A stretch of 64,000 nt of DNA from Sphingomonas oligoaromativorans (lineage in GTDB: Bacteria > Pseudomonadota > Alphaproteobacteria > Sphingomonadales > Sphingomonadaceae): assembly GCF_011762195.1 (NCBI RefSeq), contig NZ_JAASQK010000009.1, forward strand, positions 62,001-126,000, read 5' to 3'. The notes below the pieces were generated by a model. That model had not been told where the DNA came from and searched no databases. It saw only the letters and a program-made list of their open reading frames with translations. Position numbers and translations under genes: made by a program. How positions within the stretch are numbered: position 1 is the stretch's first letter; the number at the start of each line of letters is the position of its first letter. This document shows positions 19,711 to 27,802 of this stretch, piece by piece.

Positions 19711-20653
19711 CGATGCGGCCCTGCGCGACCTTGGCCTTGAGCGTCGCGTTGGCGCTCGCGCCATAGACGTCCTGGAACTCGCCATAGGCCTGGCAGGCGT
19801 CGCTGTTCTTCTTCAGCTTGGTGAGCGTGACGCCCAGATAATAGAGGCTGTCCGGCGCCCGCTCGCCGCGCGGGAACTGCTTGTAGCTCGCGTAGAACGC
19901 CTTGGCGGCGTCGGCGAGCTGGCCGTCGTCGAGATAGGCGCGGCCGATCAGGTTCTGCGCATAGCTCGCCCGCTTGTGCTTGGGATATTTGCTGACGACC
20001 TGCGCGAGCTGCTTCTCGGCATCGGCATAGCGCTTCTGCGACCAGAGCGTGTAGCCCAGCATATAGCTGTCCTCGGCGGGATCGCCGGTCTTGGCGATGG
20101 TGGGCATCGCGTCGCCCGCCGGCGCCGCGCCGCCGCCGGTCTCGTCCGCCATGGCGGGCGCGGGGGCGGGCTTGCCGGTGACGGGCTTGCGGCCGGCGGG
20201 GCCGAAGGGCGGGGCCGGCTGATTGGCGGCCTGGCCGATAGGCTGCGGCCCGCCGTTCGGCGCCGGTGCGCCGGCGCCGCCCTGTTCGAGCGCGTTCAGG
20301 CGATAGTCGGTATCGCCCTTCATCTTGGCATATTGCTGCTCGAGCACGGTCAGCCGATGACCGCCCTCCTCGACCTGGTTGGTGAGCTGCTGGACCTGCT
20401 GCTCCAGCGCGGAGACGCGGTTGGTGAGATCGCTGATCGCCGATCCCGCCGGCGATCCCGCATCGGTGGGCGCGGCGGTGGGCGGCGCGATCTGCGGCTC
20501 GAAATATTGCGGATTGCCGCCCGGAAAGACCTTGCGCTGAACCGCGTGCATTTCCTTTTCGAGCTTGTCGACGCGGGTCGGAAGGCTGTCGGACTGGGCG
20601 AGGGCCGGCGCGGCGGTGCCGGCCAGAAGAAGGGCGATGATCGCCAGGCGCAT
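19691..20653 (-). CDS. cpoB: Tol-Pal system protein CpoB (YbgF)
   Basis: A periplasmic protein that couples outer-membrane constriction (Tol-Pal) to peptidoglycan synthesis. The 320-residue protein has a signal peptide (AIIALLLAGTAAPALAQ), two coiled-coil segments (LPTRVDKLEKEMHAVQRKV; SALEQQVQQLTNQVEEGG), a Pro/Ala linker, and C-terminal tetratricopeptide-like repeats (about 200-310; YMLGYTLWSQKRYADAEKQL, AQNLIGRAYLDDGQLADAAK). The start at 20653 has GGGA eight bases upstream; an ATG two codons earlier (20659) is possible. Confidence 0.9.
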   Translation of the reverse strand: MRLAIIALLLAGTAAPALAQSDSLPTRVDKLEKEMHAVQRKVFPGGNPQYFEPQIAPPTAAPTDAGSPAGSAISDLTNRVSALEQQVQQLTNQVEEGGHRLTVLEQQYAKMKGDTDYRLNALEQGGAGAPAPNGGPQPIGQAANQPAPPFGPAGRKPVTGKPAPAPAMADETGGGAAPAGDAMPTIAKTGDPAEDSYMLGYTLWSQKRYADAEKQLAQVVSKYPKHKRASYAQNLIGRAYLDDGQLADAAKAFYASYKQFPRGERAPDSLYYLGVTLTKLKKNSDACQAYGEFQDVYGASANATLKAKVAQGRIDAKCGA

Positions 20654-20740
20654 GGGCATGATCCCGTGAAGTGGTCCGGCCCTTCTATCGCGAAACGGGG
20701 CTGTCGCCACGATGAAGCGCCGGGAGATGCGAAAGAAAGA

Positions 20741-21658
20741 TCAGTCCCCCTGCGTGCCGTCGCGGAAAGCCGATGGCATGGCGGGCGCACCCGGCGCCTG
20801 CGGCGCGGTCGCGGCCGGCTGTCCGGCGGCGGGCGCCGAAGCGGCCCCGCCCGCCACCAGCGCGGCGGCCTTGAGGCTGACGTTGGAGATGGTGTGCGCG
20901 GGCTTGCCGAGCGGCGCGACCGGCTTGCCGCCGACGGTGACGGTCAGCCCCTCGGGCCGGCCGGTGCGGATCACCGGATCGACGGCGGTGGCGGGCACGT
21001 CATAGGTCTGGCCCTTGTCGAGCACGCCCATGAACAGCGTCGGCCCGTTGCGTTCGGAGATCTTCACCCAGGTCGGCTGCACGGCGACGAGCTGGACCGG
21101 GCCACCCGTGGGCGCCGCCGGAGGCTGCGCGGCCGGTTGCGGCGCCGAGCTGGCCGTGGCCGTGGCGGGGGCAGCCATGGCGGTCTGGTTGGCCTCGTCG
21201 CCGTTGGCGGCCAGCTCGGCGCGGGCATTGGCGCCCTCGCCCGTCATCATGCCGCTGCGCCAGATGCCGTAGCCCGCGGCCAGCACCACCGCGATCACCA
21301 GCGCGACGACCGCGAGCAGGCGCGGCGGCAGGCGGACCGGATCGGCCGGCTCATAGGGCTCGTAAGCGACGCGCGGCGTATCGTGCGACACCTGCGCGAG
21401 CTCGCTGCGGAAATCCTGGCTGAGCAGCACCGGATCGAGATCGACGGCGCGCGCATAGGCCTTGACGAATCCGGCGCTGTACGGGGCGGCCGGCAGCCCC
21501 TCGAGCCGGCCATCCTCGATCTGCACCAGGTGGCGCACCGGCACGCGGGTCTGCTTGCCGATTTCATCAAGCGACTGTCCACGCGCCTCGCGCGCGGCAC
21601 GCAGCCGCGCGCCTACCGTCGTCGGGCCGTCCGCCGCCCGCTCGCCCATCTCGTCCAT
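20741..21658 (-). CDS. RodZ-like helix-turn-helix membrane protein (DUF4115)
   Basis: A 305-residue protein with the RodZ architecture: an N-terminal XRE-type HTH (about 15-75; VGARLRAAREARGQSLDEIG, VRHLVQIEDG), a single transmembrane helix (LLAVVALVIAVVLAAGYGIW), an Ala/Pro linker and a C-terminal periplasmic DUF4115-like domain (QPTWVKISERNGPTLFMGVL, GLTVTVGG). RodZ links MreB to the elongation machinery and sets cell width; that role is inferred. The start at 21658 has GGGAG five bases upstream. Confidence 0.87.
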   Translation of the reverse strand: MDEMGERAADGPTTVGARLRAAREARGQSLDEIGKQTRVPVRHLVQIEDGRLEGLPAAPYSAGFVKAYARAVDLDPVLLSQDFRSELAQVSHDTPRVAYEPYEPADPVRLPPRLLAVVALVIAVVLAAGYGIWRSGMMTGEGANARAELAANGDEANQTAMAAPATATASSAPQPAAQPPAAPTGGPVQLVAVQPTWVKISERNGPTLFMGVLDKGQTYDVPATAVDPVIRTGRPEGLTVTVGGKPVAPLGKPAHTISNVSLKAAALVAGGAASAPAAGQPAATAPQAPGAPAMPSAFRDGTQGD

Positions 21659-21766
21659 TCCGTCTCCCCGCCGAGCCCGGCGCACTTCGCCACGCCCCAC
21701 TACTGGCGCGTTTTCGCAACACTGGCGTGGCAAAGTCAAATGGCTGCGTGCAGCATTTTTGTGGAT

Positions 21767-21810
21767 ACGATCCGCCCGGTCGTTCCGTTCCCCGAAAACG
21801 GGCGGATCGT
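21767..21810. terminator. Stem-loop at the end of ptsP
   Basis: A perfect 12-base inverted repeat, ACGATCCGCCCG and CGGGCGGATCGT, has a 20-base loop. One arm begins in the ptsP stop codon. No T-run follows on the minus strand, so it may act with Rho or stabilise the mRNA end. Confidence 0.55.
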
Positions 21811-24098
21811 CAGAGAATGGCGACGCGGCGTTCGTCGGCCCAGCTCTCCATCCGGGCGCGCAGATCGCGCGGCGCCTCGGCCAGCCAGGCCGGCATCGCC
21901 TCGCGCAGGGCGACGAGATCGAGCGAGCGGATCATCGCTTTCACCGGGCCGACGGCGGCCGGCGTGATCGACAGCCGATTGATGCCGAGGCCGAGGATCG
22001 CCATCGCCTCCAGCGGCCGTCCGCCCATCTCGCCGCACACGCCGACGGGCACGCCCGCCTCGCGGCAGGCGCGCGTCACCCGGCTGAGGAAGCGCAGGAT
22101 GGCGGGGGACAGCCAGTCGTACCGCTCGGCCAGCTTGGGATTGCCGCGATCGGCGGCGAACAGGAACTGGGTGAGGTCGTTGGTGCCGATCGACAGGAAA
22201 TCGAGCCGGGGCAGCAACTGGTCGAGCATCTCGGCCAGCGCCGGCACTTCCAGCATCGCGCCGTAGCGGACCGCCGTCGGCCCCATCCGCCCGCGCCCGG
22301 CGAGCCATTCGCGCTGCCGCTCGAACAGGTCGCGCGCCTCCTCATATTCCCATGGCTCGGAGACCATCGGGAACATCACATGCAGCGTGCGCCCGGCGGC
22401 GGCTTCCAGCAGCGCGCGGGCCTGCGCCTTCATCAGCGCGTCGCGCTCGAGCGCGAGGCGCAGCGCGCGCCAGCCCATCGCCGGGTTCTCCTCGCCCTCG
22501 GCGCCGTCCACCTTCATGTAGGGGAGCGCCTTGTCGCCGCCGATGTCGACGGTGCGGAAGATCACCGGGCGATCGCCGGCGGAATCCATCACGTCCCTGT
22601 AGAGCCGCTGCTGGCGCTCGCGCTGCGGCAGCGTCGCGGAGACGAGGAACTGGAACTCCGTGCGGAACAGGCCGATGCCGTCCGCGCCGGTCACATCCAG
22701 CGCGGCCGCGTCGTCGCGCAGGCCGGCATTGACCATCAGCTCGACGCGCACCCCGTCCTGGGTCAGCGCCGGCAGGTCGCGCATCGCAGCGAATTCGGCG
22801 CGGCGGCGCTGGGTGACGGAGAGCTTGGCCTCGAACACCTCCTCCATCGGCGAGGAGGGGCGGGCGACGAGCAGCGGCTGGGTCGCGTCGAGGAGCAGCA
22901 GGTCGCCCTCGGCCACCAGATGCCGCACGTCGCGGACGCGGCCGAGCACGGGAATGCCCATCGCGCGCGCCACGATGGTGACGTGGGCGGTGAGCGAGCC
23001 CTCCTCCAGCACCACGCCCTTCAGGCGCCGGCGATCATATTCGAGCAGTTCCGCCGGCCCGAGGTTGCGCGCGATCAGGATCGAATCCTGCCGGAGGCCG
23101 AGCTGGGCGGCGGTGCCGAGCTGCCCCGCCACGATGCGCAGCAGGCGATTGGAGAGATCCTCCAGATCGTGCATCCGGTCGCGCAGCAGCGGATCGTCGA
23201 TCTCGCGCATCCGCATCCGGGTGCGCTGCTGCACGCGCTCGATCGCCGCCTCGGCGGTGAGGCCCGAGCTGATCGCATCGTTGATGCGCCGGCTCCAGCC
23301 TTCGTCATAGGCGAACATCTTGTAGGTCGCGAGCACGTCCTGATGCTCGCCGGCCGTACCGAACTCGGCCTGGCTGGTCATCCGGTCGATCTGCTCGCGC
23401 ATCTGGCGGAAGGCGGAATAGACGCGCTGCCGCTCGATCTCGACATCCTCGGCGACGGTGTGCTCGATCACCACATGCGGCTGGTGGAACACGGCGTGGC
23501 CGCGCGCCATGCCGTCGACCAGCTTGAGGCCCGAAAGCTGCGCCGGCCCCATGTCGCGCGCGGTGACGCCGCCGCCCACGCTCTCGTCGACGAGGCCGGC
23601 CGCCGCGATCAGCTCGGCCAGCACCATGGCGACCGTCTGGAGCGCCTCGATCTCGACATCGTCATAGCGGCGCGGCGCCTCGTGCTGGACGCAGAGCACG
23701 CCCACCGCCCGCTCGCGCCGCACGATCGGGACGCCGGCGAAGCTGTGGTAGATGTCCTCGCCCGTCTCGGGCTTGTAGGCGAATTCGGGGTGGGCGGCCG
23801 CCTCGTCGAGGTTGAGCGTCTCGACATTCTTGGCGATCGTGCCGACGAGGCCTTCGCCCAGCGCCAGCTTGGTGACGTGGACCGCCTCCTGCGACAGGCC
23901 GCGCGTCGCGAACAGCTCCAGCACGCCGTCGCGCAGCAGATAGACCGAGCAGACCTCGCTGGTCAGCGCCTCGCCGATGATCTGGACGACATTGTTGAGC
24001 TTGGCCTGCGCGTTGGTCCGTCCGGCCATCACGTCGTGCAGCCGCGTCAGGATCACTCGGGCGGCGGTGGCGGCGGCGGTAGGGGGCGGAACAGGCAT
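21810..24098 (-). CDS. ptsP: Phosphoenolpyruvate-protein phosphotransferase PtsP (EI-Ntr)
   Basis: Enzyme I of the nitrogen PTS, which phosphorylates NPr from PEP and so relays nitrogen and energy status. The 762-residue protein has an N-terminal GAF domain (about 20-155), then the EI swivel domain with the phospho-His in LTAHVTIVARAMGIP, and the PEP-binding barrel (GADGIGLFRTEFQFL, IFRTVDIGGDKALPY, LSIGTNDLTQFLFAADR, GVCGEMGG). The start is uncertain: the ATG at 24098 lacks a clear Shine-Dalgarno, while an in-frame TTG at 24134 has GGAGG ten bases upstream. Confidence 0.95.
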   Translation of the reverse strand: MPVPPPTAAATAARVILTRLHDVMAGRTNAQAKLNNVVQIIGEALTSEVCSVYLLRDGVLELFATRGLSQEAVHVTKLALGEGLVGTIAKNVETLNLDEAAAHPEFAYKPETGEDIYHSFAGVPIVRRERAVGVLCVQHEAPRRYDDVEIEALQTVAMVLAELIAAAGLVDESVGGGVTARDMGPAQLSGLKLVDGMARGHAVFHQPHVVIEHTVAEDVEIERQRVYSAFRQMREQIDRMTSQAEFGTAGEHQDVLATYKMFAYDEGWSRRINDAISSGLTAEAAIERVQQRTRMRMREIDDPLLRDRMHDLEDLSNRLLRIVAGQLGTAAQLGLRQDSILIARNLGPAELLEYDRRRLKGVVLEEGSLTAHVTIVARAMGIPVLGRVRDVRHLVAEGDLLLLDATQPLLVARPSSPMEEVFEAKLSVTQRRRAEFAAMRDLPALTQDGVRVELMVNAGLRDDAAALDVTGADGIGLFRTEFQFLVSATLPQRERQQRLYRDVMDSAGDRPVIFRTVDIGGDKALPYMKVDGAEGEENPAMGWRALRLALERDALMKAQARALLEAAAGRTLHVMFPMVSEPWEYEEARDLFERQREWLAGRGRMGPTAVRYGAMLEVPALAEMLDQLLPRLDFLSIGTNDLTQFLFAADRGNPKLAERYDWLSPAILRFLSRVTRACREAGVPVGVCGEMGGRPLEAMAILGLGINRLSITPAAVGPVKAMIRSLDLVALREAMPAWLAEAPRDLRARMESWADERRVAIL

Positions 24099-24179
24099 GA
24101 CGTTACGGCTAACAGTCAAACCGGCCGAGACCAAGCACCGTTCGCCTCCATCGTGACGAAGCCCGGCTTGCCGCGCCCG

Positions 24180-24620
24180 TCAGGTGGCGGGCGGCTCGAT
24201 GCGGGAGAGGCCGAGGCGGGGGATCTCGATCGCCGGGCAGCGGTCCATCACCACCTTGAGCCCGGCCGCCTCGGCGCGGGCGGCGGCGGCCTTGTCGATC
24301 ACGCCGAGCTGCATCCACACCGCCTTGGCCCCGACGGCGATCGCCTCGTCCACCGCCTCGCCGGCCTTCTCCGAATTGCGGAAGATGTCGACGAGGTCGA
24401 TCGGCTCGCCGATCTGCGCCAGCTCGCGCCAGACGAACTCGCCATGGAGATGCTCGCCGGTGATCTGCGGATTGACCGGGAACACCCGGTAGCCGTGCAT
24501 CTGGAGCGTGCGCATCACGCCGTTGCTCGGCCGGCTCGGCCGGTCGGACGCGCCCACCAGCGCGATGGTGCGCGTCGACTGGAGCAGTTCGGCGATGTCG
24601 TCGTCTTCGGTGAGCGGCAT
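24180..24620 (-). CDS. CoA-binding domain protein (YccU-like)
   Basis: A 146-residue single-domain Rossmann protein of the CoA-binding family: STRTIALVGASDRPSRPSNGV at the nucleotide loop, GYRVFPVNP, LVDIFRNSE, KAVWMQLGVID, VVMDRCPAIEIPR. The domain resembles the CoA-binding domain of succinyl-CoA synthetase. No precise role is established for stand-alone members. It lies between mrp and ptsP on the same strand. Confidence 0.88.
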   Translation of the reverse strand: MPLTEDDDIAELLQSTRTIALVGASDRPSRPSNGVMRTLQMHGYRVFPVNPQITGEHLHGEFVWRELAQIGEPIDLVDIFRNSEKAGEAVDEAIAVGAKAVWMQLGVIDKAAAARAEAAGLKVVMDRCPAIEIPRLGLSRIEPPAT

Positions 24621-24661
24621 GATCGTCCCTCCGGGGCGGGCTGTTCACTCACCGAAATGAG

Positions 24662-25642
24662 TCAGCGCTGCCTTTTGTTCAATGCCTCGACCAATTGCTC
24701 CGCGATGCGCAGGAAGGGGGCGGCCGTGTCGCCGTCGCCCGCCGCCGGGGGCTCGCCCGCGTCGGAGGCGAGGCGGATCGCGATGTCGAGCGGCACGCGG
24801 CCGAGGAAGGGGATGCCCAGCCGCTCGGCCGCCGCCTCCGCACCGCCCTGCCCGAACGGATCGGAGACCTCGCCGCAATGCGGGCAGGCATAGCCGGACA
24901 TGTTCTCGACAAGGCCCAGAATCGGGATGCCGGCGGTGTTGAACAGGTCGATCGCGCGGGTGGCGTCGATCAGGGCCAGATCCTGCGGGGTCGAGACGAT
25001 CACGGCGCCGGTCGGGCGGTGCTTCTGGATCATCGAGAGCTGGACGTCGCCGGTGCCGGGCGGCAGGTCGACGACCAGCGTGTCCGTCTCGCCCCAGCGC
25101 GCGTCGACAAGCTGGCCGAGCGCGCCCGAGGCCATCGGCCCGCGCCACGCCAGCGCCTTGTCCGGCCCGACGAGCTGCCCCATCGACAGCATCGGCACGC
25201 CCCACTTCGTCTCGATCGGATTGAGTTGCTTCGATTCGGCGGTGGGCCGCTCGCCCTCGGCCGCCATCAGGCGCGGCTGCGAGGGGCCGTAGATGTCGGC
25301 GTCGACGAGGCCGGCCTTCAGCCCGAGCCGCTTGAGCGCGATCGCGAGGTTGGCCGACAGCGTCGACTTGCCGACGCCGCCCTTGCCCGAGCCGACCGCG
25401 ATCAGGCGGCGCTCATGCTTCTCGGCGGTCTGCACGACGCGGACCTCGCGCACGCCCTCGATCCCGCCGAGCACGCGGCGCACGTCATTCTCCAGGATGC
25501 CGCGGCCCATCTCGTCGAGTCCGGTGACGTCGAGGATGACGCTGACGGTGCCGTCCGCGGCGAGGCGCGGCGGGGCGATACGGCCTTCGGCATGGGGAAG
25601 CTGGGCGGCGAGCGCGGCGGCGAGGGAGGGGGTGTCGGTCAT
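24662..25642 (-). CDS. Iron-sulfur cluster carrier protein Mrp/ApbC
   Basis: A P-loop ATPase that carries Fe-S clusters to target proteins. The 326-residue protein has an N-terminal MIP18-like domain (about 1-85; RGILENDVRRVLGGIEGV), then the deviant Walker A GSGKGGVGKS, DADIYGPSQPR and LVVDLPPGTGDVQL. The cluster-binding CxxC is in YACPHCGE. The start MTDTPSL at 25642 is preferred; upstream ATGs exist but have no better ribosome site. It is divergent from hflK. Confidence 0.92.
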   Translation of the reverse strand: MTDTPSLAAALAAQLPHAEGRIAPPRLAADGTVSVILDVTGLDEMGRGILENDVRRVLGGIEGVREVRVVQTAEKHERRLIAVGSGKGGVGKSTLSANLAIALKRLGLKAGLVDADIYGPSQPRLMAAEGERPTAESKQLNPIETKWGVPMLSMGQLVGPDKALAWRGPMASGALGQLVDARWGETDTLVVDLPPGTGDVQLSMIQKHRPTGAVIVSTPQDLALIDATRAIDLFNTAGIPILGLVENMSGYACPHCGEVSDPFGQGGAEAAAERLGIPFLGRVPLDIAIRLASDAGEPPAAGDGDTAAPFLRIAEQLVEALNKRQR

Positions 25643-25703
25643 GATGGCCGAGCGCATAGGCCCCGTCCTCCCCGATGGCACTATTTTTCCGCGTTTCGCC
25701 CCC

Positions 25704-25709
25704 TATAAT
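25704..25709 (+). promoter_or_regulatory. Candidate -10 element of hflK (TATAAT)
   Basis: A consensus TATAAT, rare in this GC-rich DNA, lies immediately upstream of hflK. The spacing puts transcription initiation at or next to the A of the ATG at 25717. No convincing -35 is seen at the right distance, so this is tentative. If real, the transcript would be leaderless. Confidence 0.4.
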
Positions 25710-25716
25710 GACCCCC

Positions 25717-26829
25717 ATGATCGACGAAATCGGGCGGGTCGACCGCGATACCCCCCAGGCGGTGCTGAGCGAGAATGGCCCCTGGGGCGGGCGCGGCGAG
25801 GGCGATGGCTCTGGCGGTGGCAAAGGTTCCGGGCCGGGCGGGGGCGATGGTCCGCGCAATCCGTGGACCCAGCCGCCCCGAAAGCCCCGCGCCCCGCGCG
25901 GCGCGTCGCAACCCTCGCTGGAGGATCTGGTCAGCCGGCTGCGCGGCCGGTTCGGGGGCGGGCTGCCCTCGGGCGGCGGGCGGTCGCTGTGGGGCTATGC
26001 GCTGGCGGTGTTCGTGCTGCTGTGGCTCGGCACCACCTCGATGCACCGCATCGATCCGCAGGAACGCGGCGTCATCACCCGCTTCGGCGCCTATGCGGGC
26101 ACCTTGAAACCCGGCATCGGCATGACCCTGCCCGCGCCGATCGACGTCGTGACGCGCGTCAATGTCGACCAGATCCAGAATTTCGACGTGCCGGCCTCCG
26201 GCGGCCAGAACCTTGTGCTGACCGGCGACCAGAACATCCTCGATCTTGCCTATTCGGTGCGCTGGTCGATCCGCGATCCCGAACTCTACCTCTTCGAGCT
26301 GGCCGAGCCCGAGGACACGATCCGCGAGGTCGCTGAGAGCGCGATGCGCGAGGAGATGTCGCGCGTGACGCTCGATCAGGCGATCGGCCCGATGCGCTCC
26401 GAGATCGAGGCGCGCGTGGCGACGCGGATGCAGGCGCTGCTCGACCGCTATCGCTCGGGCGTGGTGGTGCAGGGCGTGGCGATCCGCCAGGCCGATCCGC
26501 CGCAGGCCGTCAACGACGCCTTCAAGGACGTCTCCGCCGCCCAGCAGGACGCGCAGGCCGCGATCAACAATGCGCGCCGCGACGCCGAGCAGGTGATGGC
26601 CGGCGCGCAGGCGCAGGCACAGGCCTTCGACAAGGTCTACGACGCCTACAAGATGGCCCCCGAAGTGACCAAGAAGCGCATGTATTACGAGACGATGGAG
26701 GCCGTGCTGGGCAAGACCGACAAGGTGATCGTGGATACGCCCGGCGCCAACACCTATCTGCCGCTGCCCGGCTTCCCGCCGCATCGTGCGGCCAACCAGC
26801 AGCAGGCGCAGCAGGGGGGCGGCCAGTGA
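25717..26829 (+). CDS. hflK: HflK, FtsH-associated SPFH membrane protein
   Basis: With HflC it forms a large membrane complex that surrounds FtsH and limits its proteolysis. A Gly-rich cytosolic N-terminus (about 15-60; GDGSGGGKGSGPGGGDG) precedes one transmembrane helix (LWGYALAVFVLLWLGTTSM) and a periplasmic SPFH/band-7 domain (DPQERGVITRFGAY, VDQIQNFDVPA, LDLAYSVRWSI). A long helical stretch and a Gln-rich tail follow. The start is 25717 or 25708 in the same frame; the earlier ATG overlaps the TATAAT. About 370 residues. Confidence 0.93.
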   Translation: MIDEIGRVDRDTPQAVLSENGPWGGRGEGDGSGGGKGSGPGGGDGPRNPWTQPPRKPRAPRGASQPSLEDLVSRLRGRFGGGLPSGGGRSLWGYALAVFVLLWLGTTSMHRIDPQERGVITRFGAYAGTLKPGIGMTLPAPIDVVTRVNVDQIQNFDVPASGGQNLVLTGDQNILDLAYSVRWSIRDPELYLFELAEPEDTIREVAESAMREEMSRVTLDQAIGPMRSEIEARVATRMQALLDRYRSGVVVQGVAIRQADPPQAVNDAFKDVSAAQQDAQAAINNARRDAEQVMAGAQAQAQAFDKVYDAYKMAPEVTKKRMYYETMEAVLGKTDKVIVDTPGANTYLPLPGFPPHRAANQQQAQQGGGQ

Positions 26830-27695
26830 CGGTGGCGAACCGCATCCTGCGCAGCCCGATCGGCTGGGCGATCGGCCTGATCGTCGTGGTGCTGGCCTGC
26901 GCCGCGGTGTTCACCGTCGTGCCCGAGACCGAGCAGGCGCTGATCGTCCGCCTCGGCAAGCCGGACCGGGTGGTCAATGCCTATGCGCCCGGCGAGCATT
27001 TCGGCGGCACCGGCGCCGGCCTCGTCGCGCGCATCCCGGGGATCGAGGAGGTGTTCCTCATCGACAAGCGCGTGCAGAATCTCGACATGGCGAGTCAGCC
27101 GGTGCTCTCCACCGACCAGCTCCGCCTCCAGGTCGACGCCTTCGCGCGCTATCGCATCGTCAACCCGCTCCAGATGTATCTGACGGCGCGCGGCGACGAG
27201 CGGCGCGTCACCGAGGCGCTGAAGCCGATCCTCGGCTCCGCGCTGCGCAACGAGCTCGGCCGCCGGCCCTTCGCCGCGCTGCTGACGCCCGAGCGCGACG
27301 TGGCGATGGCCAACATCAAGACCGCGCTCGATCGCGTCGCCCGCCAATATGGCGCCGAGATCGTCGATGTCCGCATCAAGCGCGCCGAGCTGCCCGACGG
27401 CACCCCGCTCGAAAGCGCCTATGAGCGCATGAAGAGCGCGCGCCAGCAGCAGGCGATGACGATCCGCGCCGAGGGCCTCAAGCAGGCCACCATCATCCGC
27501 GCGCAGGCCGATGCCGATGCGTCGCGCATCTATGCCGACGCGTTCAATCAAGACCCGGCCTTCTACGATTTCTATCGGGCGATGCAGTCCTATCGCGCCA
27601 CCTTCGGGGTCGATCGGCCGACCGAGGGCTCCACGCAGATGGTGATCTCGCCCAACAGTGAATATTTCCGGCAATTCGGAGCCAAAGGGAAATAG
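26826..27695 (+). CDS. hflC: HflC, FtsH-associated SPFH membrane protein
   Basis: The partner of HflK in the FtsH regulatory complex. One N-terminal transmembrane helix (AIGLIVVVLACAAVFTVV) is followed by an SPFH domain (ETEQALIVRLGKPDRVVN, VFLIDKRVQNLDM, LQVDAFARYRI) and an Ala/Gln/Arg-rich helix. The GTG at 26826 overlaps the hflK stop (GTGA), so the two are translationally coupled. 289 residues. degP follows after about 107 bases that contain two short GC-rich hairpins. Confidence 0.94.
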   Translation: MTVANRILRSPIGWAIGLIVVVLACAAVFTVVPETEQALIVRLGKPDRVVNAYAPGEHFGGTGAGLVARIPGIEEVFLIDKRVQNLDMASQPVLSTDQLRLQVDAFARYRIVNPLQMYLTARGDERRVTEALKPILGSALRNELGRRPFAALLTPERDVAMANIKTALDRVARQYGAEIVDVRIKRAELPDGTPLESAYERMKSARQQQAMTIRAEGLKQATIIRAQADADASRIYADAFNQDPAFYDFYRAMQSYRATFGVDRPTEGSTQMVISPNSEYFRQFGAKGK

Positions 27696-27802
27696 TGCCG
27701 CCATCGCCCGTTCAAATCTTGTTCACGAAGGGGGCCGCAGCCTCGCGGCTCCCGTCGGTGACGGGCTGACTTTCCGACCATCCTCTGGGGAGGCCATCGA
27801 TC

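Noticed and set aside
27731-27765. Two short hairpins between hflC and degP as a possible terminator or heat-sensing element.
   Set aside because: Stems are only 5-6 pairs in GC-rich DNA and are not followed by Ts; such hairpins arise easily by chance here.
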